From Flavobacteriaceae bacterium R38 (lineage in GTDB: Bacteria > Bacteroidota > Bacteroidia > Flavobacteriales > Flavobacteriaceae): 64,000 nucleotides of DNA. How positions within the stretch are numbered: the stretch's first letter is position 1; each line of letters begins with the position of its first letter. A program made the position numbers and the translations under genes. Below, piece by piece: positions 35,175 to 43,154 of the stretch. The notes under the pieces are model-generated. The model did not search any database. It worked only from the letters and a program-made list of their open reading frames with translations, and was not told where the DNA came from. The stretch covers positions 186,001-250,000 of the forward strand of contig WXYP01000003.1 in NCBI GenBank assembly GCA_009901575.1, written 5' to 3'.

Positions 35175-36947
35175 ATGAAGAATTTTTTCTTAACTATATT
35201 ATTTTTTATTCCATTAATTGTCTTTTCACAAGATGATGAGGTTACTTTTGAAGCAAAAGTAAGTAAGGAGAAACTTGGAATTAATGAAAGACTCAGAGTA
35301 GAGTTCGTGATGAATAAAGACGGAGACAACTTTACACCTCCGGATTTTGATGGCTTTAGAGTAAATGGCCCTAGTCAGTCCATAAATACATTCAATTATA
35401 ATGGTAAAAGAGGGTTCTCTAAAAAGTTTACTTATATCTTAATGCCTACTAAAAGGGGGAAGATCACTATTAAACAGGCTACAGTAGAAATAGATGGAAA
35501 AACTTTTAAAACATTACCGGTAAAAGTAGAGATTACTGCTGCAGTAGATAAGCCTAATGCTGCTAAAACGGCAGAAGATATTGCTGACGATAAAATACAT
35601 CTGGTAGCCGAAGTTTCCAAAGCCAAACCCTATCTGAATGAAGCAATAAGTGTAGTATATAAACTTTATGTAAGTCCGGATATTAGTGTTAGTAATTACG
35701 AGCAACTAGATAATCCTAAATACAATAACTTCTGGACTCAGGATATCCCGGTAAAGAGATTTGTACCTCAGAATAGTGTTTTTAAAGGAAAATCGTATAG
35801 ATATGTCGTTTTGAAAAGAGTTGTTTTATATCCGCAAAAATCTGGAAAACTTAATATAGAACCACTCTCTTTAGATATTACAGTAGACGTCCCTACCAAT
35901 AGAAGAAACTTTTTTGGAGAAAGAATCTTTACAAAAACTCATAAAACGGTGTCTGCCGGTAGCCGTACGATAAATGTAAAAGAATTACCTCCGGGGAAAC
36001 CTGAAGGATTTACCGGAGCCGTGGGAAGCTTTGATTTTAATGTTATTCCTAATAAAACCGACTTAAAAGCAACAGAATCTTTTCAAACAAAAGTAGAAGT
36101 TACCGGAAATGGAAATTTAAAACTTTTTGACTTACCTAAACTAAATTTGCCAAGCTCTCTGGAAGTTTATGAGCCCGAATTTAATGAAAGCGTTACTACT
36201 AATTTATCTGGTTCTAAAGGGAAAGTATTAGACAACTATACTATAGTGCCTCAGTTTAGAGGAAAATATCCGATTCCGAGTATATCTTTTTCATATTTCG
36301 ATCCGAAAGAGAAAAAATATAAAACCATTAAATCTCAGGAGATTTTAATTAATGTATATGAAGGTCCTACAAATTCTGAAGTTACTACTGTTAATTCAGA
36401 TAACGATACAGGACTTAGTAAACAAGCTGTTGTAACTACAGGAACTCAATTTCGCTTTTTAAAGTTAAATGCTAACCTCCAGAATATTCAAAAAGAAAGT
36501 TTATTTAAATCGAACAGGTACTATTTGTTTTTATTGCTGCCGTTATTGATTATCCCGGTTGCTATTGTTGCTGGGAAAAAGAAAAAAGCAATGGAAGGTG
36601 ATATTGAAGGGAACCGTATCAGAAAAGCAAATAAACTGGCTAAGAAATATTTATCAGAAGCAAAGAAAGCTATCGGTAAAAAAGAAGCTTTTTACGAATC
36701 GTTAGAACGGGCATTGCATAATTATCTGAAAGCAAAGCTTCATATAGAAACCTCTGAGTTTAGCAAGGAGAAAATAACAGATTTGTTGAGTTCTCGTCAT
36801 GTAAGCGAAGAAACTGTTTCTAGTTTTATCTCACTTCTTGAAAGCTGTGAGTTGGCAAGATATACTCCAGCTACAGAGGTTACAATACAGCATGACTTTA
36901 ATAAAGCAGCCGAAGTCATTTCACAAATTGATAAACAAATTCAATAG
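35175..36947 (+). CDS. batD: BatD family protein (BatD)
   Basis: This is a 590-residue BatD protein. A signal peptide (1-18) is followed by tandem beta-sandwich modules (about 20-430, with TKRGKITIKQATVEIDGK), a single membrane helix (about 449-468) and a helical cytoplasmic tail (about 480-590) with NYLKAKLHIETSEFSKEKI. Length and layout are typical. It is followed by BatE after 2 bases. Confidence 0.92.
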   Translation: MKNFFLTILFFIPLIVFSQDDEVTFEAKVSKEKLGINERLRVEFVMNKDGDNFTPPDFDGFRVNGPSQSINTFNYNGKRGFSKKFTYILMPTKRGKITIKQATVEIDGKTFKTLPVKVEITAAVDKPNAAKTAEDIADDKIHLVAEVSKAKPYLNEAISVVYKLYVSPDISVSNYEQLDNPKYNNFWTQDIPVKRFVPQNSVFKGKSYRYVVLKRVVLYPQKSGKLNIEPLSLDITVDVPTNRRNFFGERIFTKTHKTVSAGSRTINVKELPPGKPEGFTGAVGSFDFNVIPNKTDLKATESFQTKVEVTGNGNLKLFDLPKLNLPSSLEVYEPEFNESVTTNLSGSKGKVLDNYTIVPQFRGKYPIPSISFSYFDPKEKKYKTIKSQEILINVYEGPTNSEVTTVNSDNDTGLSKQAVVTTGTQFRFLKLNANLQNIQKESLFKSNRYYLFLLLPLLIIPVAIVAGKKKKAMEGDIEGNRIRKANKLAKKYLSEAKKAIGKKEAFYESLERALHNYLKAKLHIETSEFSKEKITDLLSSRHVSEETVSSFISLLESCELARYTPATEVTIQHDFNKAAEVISQIDKQIQ

Positions 36948-36949
36948 AA

Positions 36950-37711
36950 ATGAAGAAATTGATTTTTGCCATTATATTACTTTTTTCCAGCTTTAATTTT
37001 GCTCAGGACAATGAAGCTCTTTTTGAAGAAGCCAATAAATTGTATAACGAGGGGGATTATGAAGGCGCAATTGAAAGGTATGAAAAGATTGTAGCAAAAG
37101 GCCAACATTCTGCAGCTATATACTATAATTTAGGAAATGCACATTATAAATTGAATAACGTAGCTCCTACGATCTATTTTTACGAAAAAGCACTATTGTT
37201 ATCTCCTAATGATGAAGATATTAATAACAATATCAGTTTTGCCAGGAATATGACTTTAGACGATATTGAAGTTTTGCCTCAAACCGGATTTAATAAACTC
37301 ATCGAAAAAAGTATTGGAAAGCTGTCTTACGATACATGGGCTATTCTCTCCATATTATTTATAATTCTGTTTGTCATTACATTTTTATTGTATTATTTTT
37401 CATTTAAACAACAGATTAAAAGATTGTACTTTATACTGAGTGCACTCTCAATACTTATTTGTGTTTTTTCGGTTGTCTTTGCATTTCAGGAATATAATAG
37501 TATCCAAAAAGACAGACCTGCAATTATTTTTGCTGTAGAATCTGATGTGAAATCTGAACCTAATGAGAGAAGTGAAAACGTATTTTTACTTCATGAAGGT
37601 ACTAAAGTTAATGTTCTTGAAGAGTTGAACGATTGGAAAAAAATTAAACTTTTAGATGGAAAGATTGGTTGGATTCCTCAGGACGATTTAAAAGAACTAA
37701 AAGCACTCTAG
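36950..37711 (+). CDS. batE: BatE-type TPR/SH3 membrane protein
   Basis: This 253-residue protein has a signal peptide (1-18), TPR repeats (about 22-105), two membrane helices (about 125-145 and 155-175), and a C-terminal SH3-like domain (about 185-250, SEPNERSENVFLLHEGTKV, GWIPQDDL). The SH3 part ends the protein on the periplasmic side. It closes the MoxR-Bat cluster; no terminator was found directly after it. Confidence 0.92.
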   Translation: MKKLIFAIILLFSSFNFAQDNEALFEEANKLYNEGDYEGAIERYEKIVAKGQHSAAIYYNLGNAHYKLNNVAPTIYFYEKALLLSPNDEDINNNISFARNMTLDDIEVLPQTGFNKLIEKSIGKLSYDTWAILSILFIILFVITFLLYYFSFKQQIKRLYFILSALSILICVFSVVFAFQEYNSIQKDRPAIIFAVESDVKSEPNERSENVFLLHEGTKVNVLEELNDWKKIKLLDGKIGWIPQDDLKELKAL

Positions 37712-37767
37712 CGCAAGTTTATCATAATCTTTTAATTATTTTTAACACTATTTAATAGTAATACTAT

Positions 37768-37775
37768 TATATTTG
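37768..37775 (+). promoter_or_regulatory. candidate -7 element for the SulP/carbonic anhydrase genes
   Basis: TATATTTG matches TAnnTTTG and lies 22 bases before the ATG at 37798. The -33 TTG is not clear. This could start a transcript for the small exported protein and the first SulP gene. Confidence 0.4.
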
Positions 37776-37797
37776 TTAGGTAACTCTAAAATAAATA

Positions 37798-38103
37798 ATG
37801 TCCCGACTACTTTCCATAGTCTTCTGTGTTTTTTTGATGGTGTCCTTTATGGGGCCATCAGTAATCACTATTTTGGAAGAAGGTCATGGGGTATGCCTTG
37901 TTGATTTTGGAGACGAAAGTGAGAAAAAGGAAAACCAGGAATCTGAAAAAGAAAAAGTTTATTTTGCTTCATATGATCATATAGATTTAAAATTTAGATT
38001 ATCAGAAAAAATGCATGATAAAGAATATCAGATGACTTATCAGGAATTACCGCAAGATATAGTTCTACCTCCTCCGGAAAAATCAATATCCCTTTTCAGT
38101 TAA
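37798..38103 (+). CDS. small exported hypothetical protein
   Basis: This 101-residue protein has a hydrophobic N-terminus (about 3-25) acting as signal or anchor and a charged, acidic-then-mixed tail. The C-terminus is proline-rich (ILPP-like LPPPEKS). I recognise no family. It precedes a SulP transporter by 85 bases and follows a candidate promoter, so it is probably co-transcribed with the inorganic-carbon genes. The Lys/Glu-rich segment (about 42-53) is likely disordered. Confidence 0.65.
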   Translation: MSRLLSIVFCVFLMVSFMGPSVITILEEGHGVCLVDFGDESEKKENQESEKEKVYFASYDHIDLKFRLSEKMHDKEYQMTYQELPQDIVLPPPEKSISLFS

Positions 38104-38188
38104 TTTTTTCAATTAAGTAGAAGTAATTCGCTTCTACACATCAATTTTTTATTTAAAACACCCTTGTGTAAGGGGAAAACTTATTTTT

Positions 38189-39775
38189 ATGGATATTTTT
38201 AAAAATATAAAAAGCGACCTCCCAGCTAGTATTGTCGTCTTTTTTGTAGCATTACCTTTATGTTTAGGTATTGCATTAGCTAGTGGAGCTCCTTTATTCT
38301 CTGGTTTGATAGCCGGGATTATTGGGGGTATCGTTGTGGGAAGTCTTAGTGGTTCTAAGATTGGAGTTAGTGGACCTGCAGCCGGATTGGCTGCTATTGT
38401 ATTATCGGCTATAGCTACATTAGGAGGTTATGAAAACTTTTTAGTTGCTGTAGTACTTGGAGGAATTATTCAATTGGCTTTTGGTTTTTTAAAAGCAGGA
38501 ATCATTGGATATTTTTTCCCTTCTTCCGTTATCAAAGGAATGCTAACGGGGATAGGAATTATTATCATTTTAAAACAAATCCCTCACTTTTTTGGCTATG
38601 ATGCCGCTTTTGAGGGAGATTTTGCCTTTTTTCAGGTAGATGGTGAGAATACCTTTTCTGAAATTTTAAAATCAGTAAACTACATTAGTTTAGGCCCTAC
38701 TGTAATTGGGTTAATTAGTTTGGCTATTTTAATTTTATGGGATCGGGTTTTATCTAAAAAAGGTAAAATATTTCAACTTGTTCAAGGGCCTTTGGTAGCT
38801 GTAATTGCCGGAATTGTCTTTTTTGTTTTTACCCAAGGAAGCGATTTATTTAACTTTAGAGGTTCGCAATTAGTAAGTGTGCCTGTTCCGGAAGACGTAC
38901 AATCTTTTTTAGGGCAGTTTACCTTTCCTAATTTTGGAGTTATAGGGAACGCCGATATCTGGATTACGGCATTTACTATCGCTCTTGTTGCCAGTCTTGA
39001 AACATTATTATGTGTAGAAGCTACAGATAAACTTGACCCTCATAAAAATGTAACTCCAACCAATAGAGAATTATTGGCACAAGGTGGAGGTAATATTATT
39101 TCCGGATTAATAGGAGGATTACCTATTACGCAGGTAATTGTAAGAAGTTCTGCTAATATTCAATCAGGAGGACGTAGCAAAATGTCTGCAATAATTCATG
39201 GATTCTTTTTATTGATATCTGTTATGCTTATCCCTAAATTGTTGAATAAAATTCCTTTGGCAGTATTGGCAGCTGTACTTTTTATAGTTGGTTATAAATT
39301 AGCTAAGCCTGCATTGTTTAAGAAGATGTTCCAGTTAGGATGGAAACAATGGATTCCTTTTGTAACCACAGTAGCCGGAATTGTTTTTATCGATTTGTTA
39401 AAAGGTCTTGGGTTAGGATTAGGAGTTGGAATTGTAGTTATTCTGATTAAGAGTTTCCAAAATTCTCATTTCCTGCATATTGAAGATAAGAGTAATGGAG
39501 TCCATAAAATAAAAATGACTTTGGCAGAAGAAGTGACTTTCTTTAATAAAGGAGCCATCCTGAAAGAATTAGATAACCTGCCAAGAGATACTTATTTAGA
39601 GCTTGACGTAAGAAAGACCAGGTATTTAGACAATGATATTATAGAAATTCTGGAAGATTTTGCACATAAAGCAAAAGAGAGGAACATTGATATTAAGTTA
39701 ATTTCAGAGCGTGGAATTGTAGAAAATCCGTCGAGTTTTATTGAGTTTTTTAGACTTAGGCCAAAAACAGCTTAA
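38189..39775 (+). CDS. SulP-family anion transporter with STAS domain (1)
   Basis: This is a 528-residue SLC26/SulP transporter. Its helix-rich membrane domain (about 10-430) begins with the conserved PASIVVFFVALPLCLGIALASGAP and contains the SGPAAGLAA motif of the substrate site. A C-terminal STAS domain follows (about 435-525, TYLELDVRKTRYLDNDIIEIL). SulP proteins carry sulfate or bicarbonate with sodium or protons. A carbonic anhydrase gene follows 108 bases on, and another SulP after that, which favours bicarbonate. Confidence 0.9.
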   Translation: MDIFKNIKSDLPASIVVFFVALPLCLGIALASGAPLFSGLIAGIIGGIVVGSLSGSKIGVSGPAAGLAAIVLSAIATLGGYENFLVAVVLGGIIQLAFGFLKAGIIGYFFPSSVIKGMLTGIGIIIILKQIPHFFGYDAAFEGDFAFFQVDGENTFSEILKSVNYISLGPTVIGLISLAILILWDRVLSKKGKIFQLVQGPLVAVIAGIVFFVFTQGSDLFNFRGSQLVSVPVPEDVQSFLGQFTFPNFGVIGNADIWITAFTIALVASLETLLCVEATDKLDPHKNVTPTNRELLAQGGGNIISGLIGGLPITQVIVRSSANIQSGGRSKMSAIIHGFFLLISVMLIPKLLNKIPLAVLAAVLFIVGYKLAKPALFKKMFQLGWKQWIPFVTTVAGIVFIDLLKGLGLGLGVGIVVILIKSFQNSHFLHIEDKSNGVHKIKMTLAEEVTFFNKGAILKELDNLPRDTYLELDVRKTRYLDNDIIEILEDFAHKAKERNIDIKLISERGIVENPSSFIEFFRLRPKTA

Positions 39776-39883
39776 TAAATCAAGATATTGAATAGAAAAT
39801 TTAAACCGATAACTAAAGATGATATGCCGATTTTATAAATCAAATAAACAGGCAGATATGATCTTTACTAAAATATATTATAG

Positions 39884-40510
39884 ATGAAAGCACTTACTAA
39901 AGAAACGCAAGCAGCGATAACTCCTCAAAAAGCATTGGAATTATTAAAAGAAGGAAATGAAAGGTTTTTAAAGAGTTCTCAGGCTAATAGAGATTTATTA
40001 GGCCAGGTAGCAGATACAACAACCGGACAATTTCCTTTTGCAACTGTTTTGCACTGCATAGATTCACGAGTATCTGCAGAGCTTATTTTTGATCAAGGTG
40101 TTGGAGATGTCTTTAGCATTAGAATTGCAGGGAATTTTGTAAACGAAGACATTTTAGGAAGTATGGAATTTGCAAGTAAATTAGCAGGAACCAAATTAGT
40201 TTTGGTACTGGGTCATACCAGTTGTGGTGCGGTTAAAGGAGCTTGCGACCACGCTAAAATGGGAAATCTTACAAAACTGATTGAAAAATTAACTCCGGCT
40301 GTAGATGCAGTATCAGAACCAAAAGATCAGAATTTGAGAAACTCGCAAAACATAGATTTTGTAAATGAAGTAGCCGTTACCAACGTAAAGCTGACAATAG
40401 ATCGTATTAGAAAAGAAAGTGAAATTCTTAACGAAATGGAGCAAAACGGAGAAATCATAATTGCGGGAGGAATGTATGATGTTAGTAACGGAAAAGTTAC
40501 CTTCCTATAA
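39884..40510 (+). CDS. beta-class carbonic anhydrase
   Basis: This 208-residue enzyme has the zinc set C58-x-D60-x-R62 (HCIDSR) and H111-x2-C114 (GHTSCG) of beta carbonic anhydrases, interconverting CO2 and bicarbonate. No signal peptide is visible, so it acts in the cytoplasm. It lies between two SulP transporters on the same strand. A terminator follows, so the second SulP has its own start or relies on readthrough. Confidence 0.95.
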   Translation: MKALTKETQAAITPQKALELLKEGNERFLKSSQANRDLLGQVADTTTGQFPFATVLHCIDSRVSAELIFDQGVGDVFSIRIAGNFVNEDILGSMEFASKLAGTKLVLVLGHTSCGAVKGACDHAKMGNLTKLIEKLTPAVDAVSEPKDQNLRNSQNIDFVNEVAVTNVKLTIDRIRKESEILNEMEQNGEIIIAGGMYDVSNGKVTFL

Positions 40511-40530
40511 AGAAGAATATTTTTTTAATG

Positions 40531-40566
40531 AAAAAGCAGGTTTTTTTATAATTACCTGCTTTTTTG
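40531..40566 (+). terminator. rho-independent terminator
   Basis: An 11-bp stem (AAAAAGCAGGT / ACCTGCTTTTT) closes a 12-base loop and is followed by T residues, 20 bases after the carbonic anhydrase stop. Confidence 0.85.
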
Positions 40567-40638
40567 TTTTAGATTATTATCTTTAAAAACAGTAAAGATT
40601 TTTTGAGTCTGAAATTATATCAAATACAACCGAAATAA

Positions 40639-42513
40639 ATGAAAAATCTATTCAAGCATATTAAAGGAGACGCTTTTGGGGGTATAACAGCAGGAATTGT
40701 AGCATTGCCCTTAGCTTTGGCTTTTGGAGTAGCATCTGGTCTTGGGCCGGCAGCCGGATTATATGGCGCTATTTTTATTAGTTTTTTTGCGGCGCTTTTT
40801 GGAGGTACAAACACTCAAATATCTGGTCCCACAGCTCCAATGACTGCAGTAAGTACTATCGTCATTGCAGGAATAATAGCCGCTAATAACGGAGATGTCA
40901 ATAAAGCATTACCTTCTATTCTAACGGTTTTCTTATTGGCAGGATTAATGCAGATGGGATTAGGTGCTATGGGGCTGGGGAAGTATATACGATATATTCC
41001 TTATCCAGTGGTATCAGGTTTTATGACGGCTATAGGTGTTATTATTTTACTGACTCAAATTTTACCTTCTTTAGGATATTATGCAAAGGAAGATGTCGCG
41101 TTTGTCAATCAATTTAAAGCAGAAGCAGAAGAAATACTTCTCCAGAATATTTTAAAGGAAGAAACCGGAGAAAATGTCTTATCTCTAGAAGATTTTAAAG
41201 CAACGATCTCCCGTGCCGGTGATATTACTCAAGAAGATATTTTAAAAGAAGCTCAGACATTAGCAGGGAAAAGAGCGTCTGGAACCATAGGAGCGATAAG
41301 AGTATTGCCAAGGGCGCTTCAACAGGTTAATTGGCTGGAATTATTGCTGGTACTTGGAACAATTATTATTATCTATGGATTTAAACGTATCACTAAGGTA
41401 ATACCGAGTACCCTTGTGGCACTATTGGTGATGTCTGGAATTGCCTATGGATTTGGATTGGATTATCGTCCTATTGAAAAAATTCCCGGAGGTATTCCAA
41501 CTCCCAAATTAGAAATTTTTACGGGCTTTAGCTTTGCTAGTATTAGCCCTTATATAGTTACAGCATTAACTTTGGCATTACTGGGAGCCATAGATTCTTT
41601 GTTAACCAGTGTTGTTGCCGATAATATGACTAAAACAAAACACAAGCCTAACAAAGAGCTTTTTGGACAAGGAATTGGAAATAGTATTGCAGCACTTTTT
41701 GGAGGTATTCCGGGAGCAGGGGCTACAATTAGAACAGTAGTTAATATTAATTCAGGAGGAAAAACCAAATTTTCGGGAATGATTGCAGGATTGGTATTGC
41801 TCATTATTTTTTTAGGATTAGGTCCGGTAGCTTCTCGAATTCCCGCAGCAGTTTTAGCAGGAATATTGATCACAGTTGGAATTGGAGTGATGGATTACAA
41901 AGGTTTGAGAGCAATTTCCAGTTTGCCTAAGGATATTAAAATAGGCGGACTAAAAATAAGTTCTGAAGTGTTGATCATGCTAGTCGTATTGGGGCTTGCA
42001 ACATTTTGGGACCTGATTTATGCAGTGGGTATTGGTTTGGTAATTGCATCCTTGACATTCATGAAAAAAATAGGAGATTTAACCGCAGAACGATCTGATG
42101 TTAAATCGTTATTGAAAGAAAAAGCATGGGCAGACGAACAAAACTTTCCTGAACATCTCAAAGGAAATGTGTTCATTAAACATATAAAAGGACCTTTATT
42201 TTTTGGATTTACCACTAATTTTCAATTATTGGCAGAGAAAGTACCGGAAACCGCAACTAAGGTGATTATTAGAATGGACCGGATGCCATATATAGATCAA
42301 TCGGGGCTGTATGCATTAGAGGATGTAATTATGGATTTAAATAATGCCAACAAGTGTGTGTTATTGACAGGTGTGTCGGAACAACCTGAATATATGATGG
42401 AACGTATCGATATTATTCCAGATTTAATATCACGAGAGCATATTTTTCAAACCTTTGACGACAGTATTACCTGGATTTTAAAAAATACAAACGAAATTAC
42501 TTCGGAAAAATAA
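40639..42513 (+). CDS. SulP-family anion transporter with STAS domain (2)
   Basis: This is a 624-residue SulP transporter, longer than its neighbour. It starts with DAFGGITAGIVALPLALAFG and has the SGPTAPMTAVS substrate-site motif. A hydrophilic insertion of about 60 residues (near 150-215) lies in an inter-helix loop. The C-terminal STAS domain (about 500-610, RMDRMPYIDQSGLYALEDVI) has the conserved DxSG phrase. It is distinct enough from the first SulP to be a separate lineage, not a recent duplicate. With the carbonic anhydrase it suggests bicarbonate supply to the cell. Confidence 0.9.
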   Translation: MKNLFKHIKGDAFGGITAGIVALPLALAFGVASGLGPAAGLYGAIFISFFAALFGGTNTQISGPTAPMTAVSTIVIAGIIAANNGDVNKALPSILTVFLLAGLMQMGLGAMGLGKYIRYIPYPVVSGFMTAIGVIILLTQILPSLGYYAKEDVAFVNQFKAEAEEILLQNILKEETGENVLSLEDFKATISRAGDITQEDILKEAQTLAGKRASGTIGAIRVLPRALQQVNWLELLLVLGTIIIIYGFKRITKVIPSTLVALLVMSGIAYGFGLDYRPIEKIPGGIPTPKLEIFTGFSFASISPYIVTALTLALLGAIDSLLTSVVADNMTKTKHKPNKELFGQGIGNSIAALFGGIPGAGATIRTVVNINSGGKTKFSGMIAGLVLLIIFLGLGPVASRIPAAVLAGILITVGIGVMDYKGLRAISSLPKDIKIGGLKISSEVLIMLVVLGLATFWDLIYAVGIGLVIASLTFMKKIGDLTAERSDVKSLLKEKAWADEQNFPEHLKGNVFIKHIKGPLFFGFTTNFQLLAEKVPETATKVIIRMDRMPYIDQSGLYALEDVIMDLNNANKCVLLTGVSEQPEYMMERIDIIPDLISREHIFQTFDDSITWILKNTNEITSEK

Positions 42514-42534
42514 AAAGTGCTTGATAATCGAGAT

Positions 42535-42568
42535 TAAACCCTCTGAAGCTTCCCCCCAGAGTGGTTTA
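42535..42568. terminator. hairpin between convergent genes
   Basis: TAAACCCTCTG pairs with CAGAG-T-GGTTTA (one bulged base), loop of 11. No long T run, but its place between the convergent SulP and cvpA stops suits a terminator. Confidence 0.5.
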
Positions 42569-42607
42569 TTGGTGTTACTTATTTTTTAAATCATCAAAAA
42601 TTATACT

Positions 42608-43138
42608 CTAATTTGATGCGATTTGTTGATTTACAGATTCTTTTTCTTCCGGTTGCTTGTTTTGCAAGACAAGAGAAAAAACAAAAGCCCCTAAATCTCT
42701 GACCGGATGATATAAAATTGAGGTATCTGTGGTTTCTTCATCTATAAAACCAATAGTATTATTTGTACGGTCAAAAAAGATGAGAACAGCCCCTAGTATA
42801 ATAGCTATTTTTAATCCGCCAAAGAGTCCTCCCAATATTTTGTTTAAAATTCCTAATGCAGCTAAATCTGCAATTTTGGTAAGTAGTTTTCCGGCCCAGG
42901 TAACCACAATTATAATGATAATGAATGTAATTAAAAATGCGGCGAGTTTGATATACCTTTCGCTCCAGCTTAAATGTTCCGTAAGATAATCACCTACAAA
43001 ATAAGAGAAATGAATAGCTCCGTAAATCCCTAAAATTAAGGCAACAAGAGAAGCTATTTCTAAAAATAATCCTTTGAGAAACCCTCGTACTAATCCGAAT
43101 AGGATAAGTCCGCCTAAAATAATATCAATAAAGTTCAT
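42608..43138 (-). CDS. CvpA-family membrane protein
   Basis: This 176-residue protein has four membrane helices (about 3-20, 25-47, 62-86, 103-122) and a hydrophilic tail. The start MNFIDIILGGLILFGLVRGFLKGLFLE is typical of CvpA (colicin V production) proteins, whose role is still unclear but is linked to envelope integrity. It lies 16 bases from the TonB receptor stop on the same strand and may be the last gene of that transcript. Confidence 0.9.
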   Translation of the reverse strand: MNFIDIILGGLILFGLVRGFLKGLFLEIASLVALILGIYGAIHFSYFVGDYLTEHLSWSERYIKLAAFLITFIIIIIVVTWAGKLLTKIADLAALGILNKILGGLFGGLKIAIILGAVLIFFDRTNNTIGFIDEETTDTSILYHPVRDLGAFVFSLVLQNKQPEEKESVNQQIASN

Positions 43139-43154
43139 AGTTTAAAAATACATT

